DNA of 64,000 bases from positions 3,300,001-3,364,000 of the forward strand of contig OY829540.1 of NCBI GenBank assembly GCA_963691705.1, given 5' to 3'. This document shows positions 12,701 through 26,384 of the stretch, piece after piece. The translations under genes were made by a program, and so were the position numbers. This stretch comes from Viola odorata (Eukaryota > Streptophyta > Magnoliopsida > Malpighiales > Violaceae). The notes beneath the pieces are model-generated. The model saw only the letters and a program-made list of their open reading frames with translations, had not been told where the DNA came from and made no database searches. Position 1 is the first letter of the stretch. Every line of letters begins with the position of its first letter.

Positions 12701-13392
12701 ATGGATAATAATCTATGAGCATGTGCAGGTTAATTAGAATGTGGAAGATAATGCTTGAATGCCATCATGCACAGTACATCACCATATCATTAGCATACCA
12801 TTCAAGGAGCTCAACAGGCATTCCACGGGGAGATTCCCGTAGGCAGATCATGGATCAGCTCCAACAGGAGATTGAATGTTTTGGTTTAAGCTTCACTAAC
12901 TGGGTCAACAGCCATGCATCCTATATCGAAGCTCTTAATGGGTGGCTACAAAACTGCATCCTGCATCCACAAGAGCGATCCAAGAGAGGGAGGCCATTCT
13001 CCCCTCGAGTTCTGGCCCCGCCTATATTTGTTCTCTGTCGCGATTGGTCAGCTGGGATCAAAGCTCTGCCATCTGAGGAACTCAGTAATGCCATCAAAGC
13101 ATTTTTGTCTGATTTGCGACTGTTAATGGAGCAGCAAGCTGAACAACCACAGACGGCCGATAAATCAAGCGATACAAACAATGCGGGCTCGGAGGGCAAA
13201 GATGATGCAAAGAACGATGATGTATCTTCAAACTTATGCTGCATACATGCAAGTTTGACAAAGGTTCTCGACAGACTGAATAAGTTTTCCGAAGCTTCAC
13301 TGAAAATGTACGAGGACATCAGACAGAAAAGTGAAGTGGCACGCGTAGCGTACTTGAATTACAAGCCAAATCAGGTATTAAAGGTTATGTAA
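9775..13392 (+). CDS. DUF630/DUF632 protein (NRG2/REL2-type family)
   Basis: Five coding exons join in frame with GT..AG introns: 9775-10879, 11032-11109, 11613-11827, 12348-12571 and 12729-13392, giving 761 residues. The first ~60 residues form the DUF630 module, starting MGSASSKAEKNEALRLC with the family's N-myristoylation-like Gly2. A low-complexity middle follows with a PPPPPPPF stretch near residue 150. DUF632 starts around residue 320 (EYITHRAKDFLSSIKDIEHR) and runs to near the end; exon 5 carries the WVNSHASYIEALNGWL segment typical of the family. Characterised relatives act in nitrate signalling (Arabidopsis NRG2) and leaf shape (rice REL2), probably at the plasma membrane or nucleus. 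The role here is inferred from family only. The gene is convergent with ACX2. Confidence 0.9.
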
Positions 13393-13624
13393 GTATAATA
13401 TATATAGCATTTCTAAGTCTGTGGTTTAGATGGGGAAGAAGAATACTTGTAAATGTCAAAGTATTGTCTGGAAGAGCCGTTAAGTTGCTTCCGGTAATAT
13501 CATGCTCCGTTTGGCTGCATATTGCTTGCTAAAGCCTATTTTTTTCATCCAATTATACTCAACTAGAGTATTTTTTAACTTCATTTTCACGGAAAAAAGT
13601 AGTTTAGGATTGATGATTTCTCTT
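13393..13624. other. 3' flank of the DUF630/DUF632 gene
   Basis: AT-rich probable 3' UTR and terminator of the upstream gene. It runs up to the left copy of the LINE target duplication (13610-13624). No precise polyadenylation site was assigned. Confidence 0.5.
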
Positions 13625-14229
13625 CTTTTTTTTTGAAGGGAAGGAACGAATTCTATTAATTTACGTCTGTAAATACAAAAGACGTGATCGCTTGGGGCAT
13701 TCTCCTACCCAAATATTTCCTAAACCGGAAATCAAAGACATTTGGCCTAACTCATGTGCTGGGACATTCGTGGTCCTTTTTGTGTGCGTAAAGGAGCAAT
13801 TGCTGAATGTAGACGCTAGTCGTGTCACCTCTTCCAACACTAAGCCCTGAGTCTAGGGGGAAATCTCTATTGGTCAAAGCTAAGATATTCTATAGGCAGT
13901 CCGATTCAAGGATGATCCTCTCGCACCCCTATTACCTTGCGTAATGGTGTCTCGCAACACTAGGGCCTCCGCCGTTGGCATATCTGTCCTGTGGGGATGA
14001 AAATAGCCCCTGAAAAAATCACCGTACTCCTCATCTTGAGCTATGAATCCCAGCCCAATCCCCGAATTTCTGACAACTGCATCTGTATTAACCTTAACCA
14101 CATCTATTGGTGGAGGTTTCCACTTCAGGTTGATGGGTTGGTTGGGGGAGGTTAAAGGGGGAGAGGGCTTTTGATGCGACTGCCAAACCTCTTTAAAATC
14201 TGACAACAATTCTTATAACCACCTCTGGG
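13625..14229 (-). mobile_element. 5'-truncated LINE (minus strand) with exact 15-bp TSD
   Basis: The insert is flanked by perfect copies of ttgatgatttctctt (13610-13624 and 14230-14244). Its 3' end on the minus strand is a short poly(A), seen as a run of T at 13626-13634. Its 5' end is cut off inside the RNase H coding region. Truncation at the 5' side, a poly(A) tail and a ~15-bp duplication together identify target-primed reverse transcription of a plant L1-type element. Confidence 0.85.
13880..14209 (-). pseudogene. LINE RNase H-domain remnant
   Basis: The frame encodes about 109 residues. It includes KWKPPPIDVVKVNTDAVV, the start of the plant LINE RVT_3/RNase H domain with the first catalytic Asp in VNTDA, then GIGLGFIAQDEEYGDFF, and a PTAEALVLRD motif with the second acidic residue. 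The frame ends soon after (..AYRIS stop), before the later Asp motifs, so the domain is incomplete. Upstream reverse transcriptase is missing because the insert is 5'-truncated. Confidence 0.75.
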
Positions 14230-14244
14230 TTGATGATTTCTCTT

Positions 14245-14837
14245 TTAATCAGGTTTGTTCAAACCCCGTTGCGTTGATACCAGTTACCAACATTGTCTAA
14301 TGCTTGATAACAGATGGAAGTTTAATATAATTTCAACTATTTTGTTTTTTCAAATTTTAGGCCACAAACTCTTATGTAGCACCATTCTCTTAAAGAGGGT
14401 GTACCTGTAAGGTATCGATAATCATAGACAAATCATTTTATACATTGGTGGCGAACGGCGTTATACATGTACCTGGTGTATCTGACAAAATTTTGCAAGG
14501 AAGGGTAACAAACAAGTTGCCAAAATCCAAACTACAAGCAAAGCAATCAATTGAAACTTTTGAGTGGGAAAAAAGAAAAGTAACACCCGACGCATAAAAA
14601 TGGGTGACAGACGTTAGTAGAACAGTGTCCAATCTGTACCAGTTTTTTGGTACATTATTCAGAACCATGTATAATAACCAGCTTTTGGGGACTAATGATG
14701 TTACTCCCTCCACCTGGAAAAGCTTCTATTGTGTATTCTTTTTCTATTCTTTTTGAGGATTGTGATGTGGAATTCAAACAAGTATAAAAGCATGCCCCTT
14801 TTTCCCTTCCCCTGCATCTTTGCTCACTGTATAATGA
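14245..14837. other. Convergent intergenic / ACX2 3' UTR
   Basis: The part next to 14838 is probably the ACX2 3' UTR on the minus strand. No other exon was found. The two host genes end toward each other across about 1.4 kb, of which 0.6 kb is the LINE. Confidence 0.5.
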
Positions 14838-17800
14838 TTAGAACCCAACATTTTGAGTGTACTGACCATAAGCATCTGACTGCATAGCGATTGGAGCTCG
14901 CGTCACATGATCTGGAAGATCAAAAGCATCGACCAGCTCTCTTGCGACATTCCTCACTTGGAAACACAAGTATTCTGTCAGCTTCAGTACTGCCTGCACA
15001 AGAGATTACAAGAATGTATAAGGTAATGTAACAGTGTGCTACCCCGACAGAATTTGTACAAAACATGAACCAGGGCCTCTAAAATACCTTTGCTTTGTTT
15101 GGTGCGACATAGTCAACATTACGGTAGGTTCCAATATCATTCCAGATTCGATCCAAAGCATAAAGATCACAGACAAGTTTCAATGCGGTTCGTGAACTTG
15201 CATCAGGACAGCTGTAGCATAAAAAGGGAGAAGTTTTAGTAAAAATAACCCTATAATGCTATAAATACATTCGGAAAGAGTTGAAGAATAAGTTGGCAAG
15301 TACTTCTGCACTGCTTCAATGAACTTTGCAAGGATAACGGACTCAATATGTGACTCTGCAAGAGTGAGAAGGTGGTTCAAGCATCTATTCCAAGCACCAA
15401 AGCTTCCAAGAGTTTTGGAGTGCTTCTGAAGTCGGACAGCAACACTTTGGAGCAATCGAGATGTTCGGTACTGCAAGAAAAAATCCCAGAAATTACAGGA
15501 AATGGGAGGATAATTGCAGATATGGCAATTTAGAATACAACAAAATGAAGACATCACTCACTCTGAAGGCATCCAACTGGAATTTTGGATCTCGCAAGTG
15601 ATCTGAACCTTCCCAGCGCGCGGTTACTGGATTTGGCTGAGAAAGATAAGTACTCATGGATTCTCTCAAATAGTTCCATGTAACTGCCAGTGTCCCCCCT
15701 TGAAACTTCTCCTTGTACTGCTTCAATAGATCGCCTGCTACCTGCATCACAAGAAAAAGTTCAGATCTAGATATATGCATCCAATATTACACCCAAGTTC
15801 TCCAACCACACATGACTGTTTTTTTTTTATCCTTAGAAGCAATGCCACAGAAGTAAAATTCCTTCATAGAATTGTAGAAACGGGAAGGTTCACTCAAGCT
15901 TATATTTCTTTTCAATTTAACCATAAACGAAAATCAAAATACTATTAAATTCAAATTGGTTCATAAGTCATGCAAAATGTCCCAACCCTGGCACAGCACG
16001 AATATCATTTTTCAGATAGCATTTGGTGAGAATGATGCAGAAAAAATGTTGTCTGCAAGGAGAAACAGGTTTGTGTGGGCCATGACACTCTAAAACTATG
16101 ATAGGGTCAGAATACTACCAGGTGACACCGTGTTTTATGCAATGTGTAATCTAATAGTTCAAATTGTAAAATGCCAAGCAAGGACATCATAAAATGGGAT
16201 TTATGCACAACCTGTTGCAGGAGTACTGTATTGTCCCCTTCAAATGTCTGGAAAATGTCATGATCATTTCTCAAGCCACCAAACCGATTCACAGCAGCAT
16301 ATCCGTGGCCTCCACAGGCTTCTCTACAAACACTTAGCGATTTTGCTGTGTATGATGTGACATAAGCCTTAAGACCTGCTGAAAGAGCATGGACATCTCC
16401 AACCAATTTATCGTCATGAGTCTTTTTCATCTCAGAATATATTTCTACCAGATATGAGGTCGCAAAATGAAATGCATATGTTGAAGCTAGCATTGGCATT
16501 AGCTTGTGCTGTTGAGACTGGTAATCAAGAATACTAACTTCAGGCTGCTTGGGAGGGCCAAACTGCTGTCGTAGTAAAGAATATCGGATGGCAATTGTGC
16601 CGGCAATCTTAAGAACACCAACAGAAGAATATGCAAGGCCAACCCTACCACCTACAAGTTCCCCTAGTGTAGCAGCAAACCTTTTGTTTATGGTAGGGAG
16701 GCTACTTGTATATTTTCCATCCCGTGAGATGTCTCCGAATCGATTAAGCAGATTATCTCGGGGTATTCTTACTGAACTGAATTTCAATGCTCCATTGTCA
16801 ACCCCATTCAGACCAACCTTGTGGCCACAATCATGTATTTCAATTCCTGGAAGTGTTTGGTGGGTTTTCATGTCCCTTATTGGAACAATGAAGGCATGGA
16901 CTCCCATATCAGAGAACCCTTTTGCATCATGAGTAGGCAACATCAGCTTGGCAAAAACAGAGGCAAACTTTCCATGAACTGCAGCATTACCAATCCACCA
17001 TTTGATGGCACCATCATTGGGTGTGTTGATTACAAATTCATCTGTAACTGGATCGAATGTTGCAACGGTTTGAAGACCCTGAACATTTGAGCCTTTTGGA
17101 GCACATACGTCAAAATTTTGGTTAAAGACGTAAAAATATGGAACTACAGGCGCAAAATAGGAATAACACAGAAATGAGGAGAAGAAAAAGGATTAAGAAA
17201 TGCATACAAAATCAAAGTTATGGTATCCGTGCACAAATCAAACAGAATAAGATACAAGTAATTCGTGACTACAGCATCATGTAGTCCTTGTAAGGAACAA
17301 GCAGATGACAAATGGAAGAAAACAACTTAGTAGGCTGTCCATATGACTTATCACTGATAAGTTATCATGAGTTTAGTTATTTTTATTCCCACCCAACATG
17401 AACTGTTGGATAATAATAGATACTTCCTTTAAAAATATCTCGCATCTAAGTATCCATGACCTATCTTACTCAAGTTAGCAAAACCTGAGAAGAGTTTGCT
17501 ACACTTTGATGATGTGCAGCTGACACTGACAACAGGGACATGCTGGACTTGGCAAAGAGAGGTTTCATGTAATAAATTAGAAGCAGGAACACAGGAAAGT
17601 AACTTACCATGATGGAGTTCTGTCATAGCAAAACAACCTGGATAGTCCAAATTGTCAATAGCATCGAAGTACTTATCCCTGTGCTTTTTTGTTCCTAAGT
17701 TGATGACAGAGCCTCCCCAGAGACTGCATAAAAATAATTCGAAGTTAGCACACTTTACTCAATAAATTGCTATGCTATCCTAAGCAAATGATATGTGCCA

Positions 17801-19271
17801 TACATGACAGTAAGGGGATAAACAATGCAACTGAAAAGTAAAAGTCGTATCAACTTTTCTCCAATGAGGTCCGGCTCATTCAAATTTGAATTCAGGTACC
17901 ACAAATGAACCAAAAAGCTGAGAGCCAGCTTACCAAATTGTTTATTGAGCCATGAAAAAATTCAACAAACGACTAACAATTAAAATATTTTCAAAACTGT
18001 AAGAAAAGTCTTATTTTTTTAATGCAGATGATGAATCAAGCTGAGTTCAAGATTCTAATACTTTTTAAATCTTTTCATAATATAAGAATAGAGCATAATT
18101 TATACCAGTACCTTCAAATATGAAATCTTTGCATCTGAAAAATTAAGACTACCAAAACATTATTTTTGTTTAAAATAAGATGTCCCATTTGCTATTTATG
18201 ACAGGTTCATGACTGGACTAAAGGAAATGCCGATATATTGCCACTTAAATCTAATACCCATCCAATTCCAACTAACAGGATTAAATCACTGAAAGCACAC
18301 TATAAACAAAAGTAGCACTGGCAACTCCAAACCTAAAGGCACCAACAAAACTATTATGTATTTTGGTCAAACAAAACATAATTTTAACCGCACATTTCTC
18401 AGTACAAATACACAAGCATTATTACGTTAGTGCACCACCCCCAAGTTCAGAAAGCAATGAAACAAAAGCTGAAACCAAAATCCTCATCCAATTCCTTTAG
18501 CTAGATTCTAACCCCACAAAACCCCAAAAGACGAAGACTGAAAAGCATGACCATATAAAACCCGGCTCAGATAAGCTGAACATGCATAGTTGAGGAACTC
18601 ATCTAAGCTTCTCATCCTACACTTCCTAAACCACTAATATATGCATTAGAAGTTCATCAGGGGTTATTCACCTAATTTGGGTTTGCTAACTTAGCAGCAC
18701 AAAAACTAAAAAATAACACACAGATAGAATACAATTTTTAAAAAAACAACCCATATGAGAACATCCAAAAACAATCAAGACCAAAGAAACAAAAATCAAA
18801 CTTAGTGTTTTCTTTCTAAAAAAATAACAATGATCACCTGTATTGGACACCCATCTTGATCCCAAGAGACATATCCACACTCCCAACAGCCTCGGCAATA
18901 GCAAAATACTTTGCAGGATCCTCTGCCACACACCTAAAAGGCCTAATCCCAGCTTCCCTCACCAAACCCACCAGCTGTCTCCAACACAACTCTCTGTGCT
19001 CATCTTTCGAAATGTCCAATGGCGTCTGCAAATCCGGCCTCGCGTTAAAATACTCATACACCTTCTCCTGTATCTCCCTATTCTTCCCTCTCATATACAA
19101 CGACAGCTTCTCTGTTCCCACCTCCACCTTCGCCATGTTCGCACAAGCCACAATCTCCACGTGCTGCAAAGACCGCGGCACTGGAGTCAAGTGCAAGGAT
19201 AGCCGCTGGATTCGACGAGATACCATTTGGGTCTCTTCCTCTGCAGTCGAATTTTGCTTCTTTTGCTCCAT
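14838..19271 (-). CDS. ACX2: Peroxisomal long-chain acyl-CoA oxidase
   Basis: Seven exons on the minus strand, 18838-19271, 17608-17723, 16212-17092, 15562-15741, 15304-15470, 15088-15211 and 14838-14993, join in frame to 685 residues (Arabidopsis ACX2 is 692). The enzyme oxidises long-chain acyl-CoA to trans-2-enoyl-CoA and yields H2O2, the first step of peroxisomal beta-oxidation. An N-terminal PTS2 signal, RIQRLSLHL, lies at residues 20-28. The flavin/acyl-binding segment [10 protein letters not shown] is at about 175-184. The catalytic-Glu segment [12 protein letters not shown] ends exon 3, with the Glu at about 468. The frame is open for 76 codons upstream, but the Met at 19271 puts PTS2 near the N-terminus as in orthologues, so that start was chosen. 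Intron 1 is long (~1.1 kb). No inactivating change was seen. Confidence 0.95.
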
Positions 19272-20760
19272 TTTTTGGTTTTCTTGAAGAAAAAAAATCC
19301 TCTCTTCTGATGGGAAAGGGATCGGAATTTGAATGGATGCGTGGAATAAAGGAAAGAGGAAAAGGTCCGTCAAAGACGGGTGGGTTGCTGTTATTGGCTT
19401 TATAGAGTGAAGGTGTGTGACGTGGAGACTAGTAAGATCGACACGTGGAGTAATATGATTGGATATACACTTGGCAGTTAATAATGGCGCGCGATTCAAT
19501 GTTCAATGTGGGTGACGGAATGGGTTTTTGTTCTCATCTCTATTCGTGTTTAGGATATAAGATGACATTTTTGTTTTCAACTCTAATAGAAGGCGGGTGG
19601 TGAATTGTTAAGTTTGCTCATTCTAGATTGTTCATTTAACAACGTCCCATAAAAAAAACTTAAAACCTACATATATTTTACAACTTATAGTAATTTTTTT
19701 ATTACAAGTGTAATTTTTTAAAAATTGAAATATAAATGTGTCAATAGTAATATTTACTCCAATTTTTAATAAATCTAAAAAATAATTCACAAAAATACTC
19801 TCGCAATTAAAGTCTAGATTAATTAACCCAATAAAAAATACGAATATCGGTAATGTATACAGACGTTAAGTATTGGAAATAATTTTTAGTATACTATATA
19901 TGCTCTATATATAAGATTGCATATAGTTTAAAATTCTAATAAGTATTCTAATAATGCAACTATACCATTGGTTGCATTCTTTCTCCTTCTCTTCCCCATG
20001 ATCAATAATTCTTTTTAACATAATTCTATCCGAAACCCTTTTTGCGCACAAAGTACAACAAGCTATAGTCATTTTACTTTCTAGTTTTCTAGAAAGATAT
20101 ATGATAAAACGGAAAGCAAAAACCAAAAATTATGCTTAAAAACGTTAATTATTAAAATCTAGAGGAAGTATTAAAAACGTTAATTATTAGTACAAGAGAA
20201 TTTAAAAAGCTCAAGGAGTATTTATTCACATTTCCCAAACCTACCAATATTCTTATTATCTCATTAATAATGTTTCCCTTTATATTTGGATATTTTTGTT
20301 AAATTACTAAAACATTAATCTAAAAACTAGACTGTTAATTAGTTTTATTGGTTTAGGTGCATAAACCTTACGAGGGTGTTTGGTCTAAGATAATTTAGAA
20401 TTTTTCTGTCAATATAATCTTAAATTCCTAGGAATGCTTTGTTCGGTACGCATAGAACTAGGGAATCTTAAGAATTTAGAGCTGCCTTGTAAAACTATTT
20501 TCCCTCAACAAGGTAAAATGCAAAAAAAAAAAACTACCTCAAAAATAAGTGGTATCTTAGGATTTTTTTGAAAAAAGAAAATAAATTATATTGTTATGAC
20601 AAAGCTATCTAGACATTATATCTTAGCAAGAGAATATGTGATATTAATAAATAATAATATAACAGTATAATTATTATGTAATGATTTTTTTTTACAGAAT
20701 AATACATCATCACTTTCTAATATATTATAGTATATGAATAGTATAAAATATTATAATATA
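19272..20760. other. ACX2 promoter side and spacer
   Basis: The first ~250 bp upstream of ACX2 (above 19271) is less AT-rich and contains ACGTGG/CACGTG-type motifs. Beyond ~19550 the DNA is AT-rich with no recognised gene. Confidence 0.45.
19442..19447. promoter_or_regulatory. G-box (CACGTG) in the ACX2 upstream region
   Basis: A perfect CACGTG lies 171 bp upstream of the ACX2 start codon, with a second ACGTGG core at about 19420. bZIP and bHLH factors of the ABA, light and jasmonate pathways bind this palindrome. Function here is inferred only from motif and position. Confidence 0.4.
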
Positions 20761-21331
20761 CTCCCTCCGGCTGTAAATAGATGTCGTTTTGGGCCAAAAA
20801 TCGCTGCCTGATATTACTTGTCGTCTTGGATAATTGTGTTCACTTAGTTTGTGCTTTACACTTTTGTCCCTCAAACGACTTGTCGTTCGGCGTGGAACGA
20901 CGTGTCACACATGGGTTTTTTTTAAAATGAAAAAATTAGCGTACCTTTTCTGAAGTTTAAATTTAGCTCTTGTTGGAGACACAACCAACGTCTCTGACAA
21001 CAAAACCAAAGCTCCTCACTCCATCTCCTAAATTTCCTTTCTTCTTTCCTTAACAACAAAACCAAAGCTTGATCAAACAAAAAATGGAGGATTGTTATGC
21101 TGAAATTGAGGATTCAAATGATATGAATATCCCCATATTTTGTGATGAAATGGAGGATTTTGGATTTGAAAAAGAGAAGCAGAGAAGAGAGAGAATGTGT
21201 TGAGGAAGGAGCTGGCGTTTGAAAAATGAATTGGAGGTCGATGTGTGGCTTGACAAAAAGCTGACCATTTTACAGCTGTCTTAATATTCGTGATTCCGGC
21301 CCAAACGATAAGTAATTCGGGCCGGAGGGAG
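20761..21331. mobile_element. Mariner/Stowaway-type element, 571 bp
   Basis: The ends CTCCCTCCGGCTGTAAATAG and (reverse complement of the right end) CTCCCTCCGGCCCGAATTAC are inverted. Exact TA duplications sit at 20759-20760 and 21332-21333. Subterminal 'gtcgttttgggcc' pairs with 'ggcccaaacgat'. It is longer than ordinary Stowaway MITEs and includes a small frame at 21084-21203 (39 residues, starting MEDCYAEIEDSNDMN). That frame could be the remains of a mariner-like transposase N-terminus, though it is too short to say. A ~15-bp segment, caacaaaaccaaagct, is repeated near 20999 and 21053. Confidence 0.7.
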
Positions 21332-21535
21332 TACTATGATATGATATAATAAAGTATTTTATTATATTAACATTTTATATATTATTATATTATGTTGATA
21401 ATTTGTTATTATAGAATACACTAGCACACTGGGTTCGCTTTGCGGGCTAGTAGTATTTTTATTGTCTATATTTTTTAGATACTTGTATTTTTTTCCTCTT
21501 TGAACAAAATTTATAAATACGTCGAAAAATAGACT

Positions 21536-21875
21536 TGATTTTTTTTTTACAAACACAAGGATTAAGTTAAACATTTATGAATTTAAAATGAAATCTTTTA
21601 CGAATATGGGGATTAAATTAATCAGCTAAGAGTATATTTGAAAAAACTTTTCCAAATATAGGACCAACTAAACTAATTAACAAAAAAAATTAAAAAAAGG
21701 TAAAAATTATTAGGAGTAATTTTGTGTGTACTTTATTAATTGATTTTTTTTACAAACACGGGGACTAAGTTAAGTTAATCATTTACAAGTTCGATTGAAA
21801 ATATTTTATAAATATAGGAATTAAATTAATTAGCTAGGGTATATTTTTAAAAAAATACGAACGCGTAAACTAAAT
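21536..21875. repeat. Diverged tandem duplication (~205-bp spacing)
   Basis: Two related blocks start about 21536 and 21739. Each reads 'ttgatttttttttacaaacac..gg.actaagtta..', then 'aaatatagg.attaaattaat.agcta', then a 'gtatattt' segment. They differ at many positions, so the duplication is old. No coding content. Confidence 0.55.
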
Positions 21876-22575
21876 TAATGAATGAATAAATGTTTGAAAT
21901 ATTTTTTTTGGCATTATTCATTTTTCCATTTTGGTATAAAATAGTTCTAATATATTTTATAATTATATACTATATAATATTACAGTATTTTAAATATTGT
22001 AATATATATTACTACATCATAATACATTAATATTATTTTGTTAAAATATAAAAATTTCGTTTTAAGTATGAGAAAATTGGATTCCCAATCTAGGAGGTCA
22101 AACCCTAGGCATGTCTTTTACAAATAAAATACACTCCCATAAAAGTAAGAGATAGTACGTGAGTCTTATTTGTTGGTAAAAAAAACGAGTAATGAGCTAT
22201 AAATTTAAGAAAGAGAAAAAAAATATTAAAAAAATTATTTGCCCCCTTAAAAATCATTTACGGGGATTATATGTTAACCCCCTTAACTTTTCTCGACCCA
22301 AATTTGATTAAGGGTTAAAGGTTAAGTAGTTAACACTTATGGTTTAAAGTGTACGAAATAAAAAGAAGAGAAATTTAATAAGGAAAAGGAAAGGAAAGGA
22401 AAGAAAAGGAAAAAAGAGTGAGGAAATTTCTTAAAAAAATTCTTTGCATGACTGCATCTTTTAGATACAAGAGAAAAAAGAAAGAAATTATAATATTTGT
22501 ATGATAATATGGATGAGAATATTTATTTATAGTTATTTTACCACTTTATCCTTATAACTCATCTCCAATAATTAG
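21876..22575. other. AT-rich spacer before the RING pseudogene
   Basis: Low-complexity AT-rich DNA with a purine-rich patch (aaggaaaaggaaaggaaagg) at about 22380-22415. No gene or bounded element recognised. Confidence 0.5.
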
Positions 22576-23097
22576 AATGACGCCACAACAAATCAAAACG
22601 ATGATGAAAACGAAGGAAATCGAGAAGAAGGAGAGGAGGATGCCAGGAGGAGGACGCGTGAGCTGCTCAGGCTGCAGATCCGTGACTTTTCTAGCCGAGC
22701 AAGAAGCGGGCGGAAGCAAATCATTGACTGGGGCGATATTCTAGTGGGGCATGAGGATAATTCAATTGAGTTCCGTCTTGAAATTGATAGATATCTTGGA
22801 AACCCAGAATATTATGTGGGCGCGGTAGGGTATGAGACACTGTTGCAGAATTTAACAAAGAGTGATGGAGGGAAGAGAGGTTCACCGCCTGCCTCAAAGA
22901 GTGTGGTGCTGGGATTGAGAAAGGTGGAGATTAAGTATGAACAGGAGACTGCAGTGTATACTATTTGTAAGGATATGATTGTTGTTGGGGAACTGGAGAC
23001 TAAAATGCCATGTGGGCATGGTTATCATGGAGACTGTAACGTGCTATGGTTGGAGGTAAGAAATTCGTGCTCAGTTTGCTTTGCAATAAAAAAGTAG
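22576..23097 (+). pseudogene. RING-H2 E3 ubiquitin-ligase relic
   Basis: The frame is open from just after a TAG (22573-22575) to a TAG at 23095-23097 and has no Met until well inside the homologous region. It reads like the C-terminal half of plant RING1-type ligases: a DWGDILVGHEDNSIEFRLE segment, NPEYYVGAVGYETLLQNL, GSPPASKSVV, then the RING. The RING is damaged. The first zinc Cys is Tyr (YTICKDM where CxxCKDM is expected), and the usual Pro between the last pair is Ser (SCSVC). The H2 segment MPCGHGYHGDC is kept. It is intronless and lacks an N-terminus, so it is probably a retrocopy fragment. Confidence 0.65.
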
Positions 23098-23612
23098 GAA
23101 AAAAATTAGAAGGATATTAATGGAATAATTTTTTCTTCCCTTTAATTCCTTCATTTTTTTATGAGCTCGGAAAGAAATTTTTATAATTTATTTCCTCTAC
23201 ATTCCCTTCCATTCCCTTTTATTTTTTTGCATTTTTTTTCCTTTAAAAATTTCATTTCTCTTCCTTTTCATTCAACCCTAATCATTCTTTTCATACATAG
23301 ACTTAACCTCACCCAAAATCGAATATAATATGACTGTAATTTACTTAGTCGTCCCTTAATATAAATTTAACTAGCCAATGTTAGTTAAAATTGAGATTTT
23401 TTTTCTTCTATAAATTAGCATTAATATTATCTTTTTAATTATGGACAAACTCAATTATAGAACATCTTGAAACAATTTATAGGTTATTCAGGAATACGAA
23501 TGCAAATATTGAATAAAAAAGAAGTGAGGGAATTGTTTTTACTTTTCCTAAACTTCGGCCCTAAATATAAAAAGAAGAAGGTATAACTGTAACATGTTTC
23601 GGCTTGTTTTTG
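23098..23612. other. Spacer upstream of RPS5
   Basis: T-rich and AT-rich DNA; its right end forms the RPS5 promoter. No gene seen. Confidence 0.5.
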
Positions 23613-23623
23613 TTTAGGGTTTT
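23613..23623. promoter_or_regulatory. Telo-box upstream of RPS5
   Basis: TTTAGGGTTTT (reverse complement AAAACCCTAAA) is the telo-box motif common in plant ribosomal-protein promoters. It lies about 190 bp before the start codon. The following leader is pyrimidine-rich (tctctccctctctgg). A likely 76-bp leader intron runs from 23724 to 23799 (CAG|GTTCTG .. TTTGTAG). Confidence 0.6.
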
Positions 23624-23806
23624 AGTAGGTTACACTGTTGCCCCTTTTGCTCGTTGCTCCACTTTCACTTAGCCGCCTGCCCCCGATCTCTCTCCCTCTC
23701 TGGTTCCACAACCTTCATCCCAGGTTCTGAACCTTTTCAACATCTCTATTTCTCCAGTCGCTTAGACTTTTATCTCATCGTATGTATTTGTGTTTGTAGG
23801 TAAGCT

Positions 23807-25368
<1,562 letters not shown>

Positions 25369-26384
25369 GGAATGCTTGGAGAATTGGTGGCTGGAAGCAT
25401 TCTGTCTGTGTTTTATTTTGCTTTGTCTGTTTAAACCTTTAGACATGGAAAAGGCTTCTTTTTGTTAAATTATAGCATGGAGGATGGATTATCAAGTTAG
25501 AATGTTTCTTATTATAAATGGGAAAAAAACTTACCTGGTTAAAGTGTCCATGATCTTTTGTTGTGATGGTGTCATGCCATGTGAAAACTTAATAGCGTGG
25601 ATTTAGGAACAAAGCATGCGTTACTTTGTTCCTTTTAGCTTCGTCAAGGCATCGGTAGGATTGGTTTGTATGCGAAAGTTTATCTTTTTCGCGTCCTTAC
25701 CTCGTTTTCCCTGACTTTGTTGTCAGGATATATGGTGCTAATTACCTTCTTTGTTAGGGTGTTTAGTATTGATTTTCTTTTATGCCGACTCTGCTTGAAG
25801 TTTAAAGCCCTCTTTTTTTACTAACTTTTGGGATACGTCTTTTCCTTTTTCGCTTATGCTGGGGATTTTTGCATAACGGTACTCCCTCCATTCTAAAAAA
25901 AAATTGACGTTTTGATCACTTTTCTTTTTTGTGCTTGAAAAAAATATATGTACCGATATAATTTCACACTTGAAGTTGAAACTCAGAGTTCTCGAGAGTA
26001 AGAGGATAATGAGGGACATTTAAGAAACAATATCTATTTACCAAAAAAAAAAAAAAACAGCAAATTTCGTAAGGGCTAACCCAACCCAACACAAACGCTA
26101 AACCAAAACCCAAAAATGGAAGTCTGAAACCACCTCACCCGCTCCGCGCGCTCCAAACTCCAAAGTCCAAACAATTTAAATCCCGGGTTACGATCGGAAT
26201 TCCCGCCCTCAAACCAAAATATCCAAACACCGCTGCGTTTCCCAAAAGAAAAAGTTCATTTCGATCTCAGGGCAGGCACCAGCCCACTCCACCAAGCAGA
26301 TCTGGGTGATACATTCCGCGCTTCTCTCTGTAAGTTCTCAGATTCTGATTGCTTTTTGTATTTCTGGTTTTCTTGCTTCTTAAG
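25369..26384. other. RPS5 3' flank and upstream region of the next gene
   Basis: The RPS5 3' UTR occupies the first few hundred bases. At 25880-25897 a single TACTCCCTCC terminus occurs, like a Stowaway end without a partner. From about 26080 the DNA is richer in C and G and is probably the promoter and leader of the gene starting at 26385. A splice donor near 26331 (CTG|TAAGTT-like) may mark a leader intron. Confidence 0.45.

Noticed and set aside
19272..19499. In-frame 76-codon N-terminal extension of ACX2
   Set aside because: It has promoter-like composition and would bury the PTS2 signal, which lies near the N-terminus in orthologues when the Met at 19271 is used.
20384..22110. GAGGGTGTTTGGTC (left) and a GGTTTGACC-like right end as a large hAT element
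   Set aside because: The inverted match is short and imperfect, and no 8-bp duplication was found.
25880..25946. TACTCCCTCCATTCT Stowaway-like terminus
   Set aside because: No matching inverted end was found within several hundred bases, so at most it is a fragment. Mentioned only in the spacer entry.
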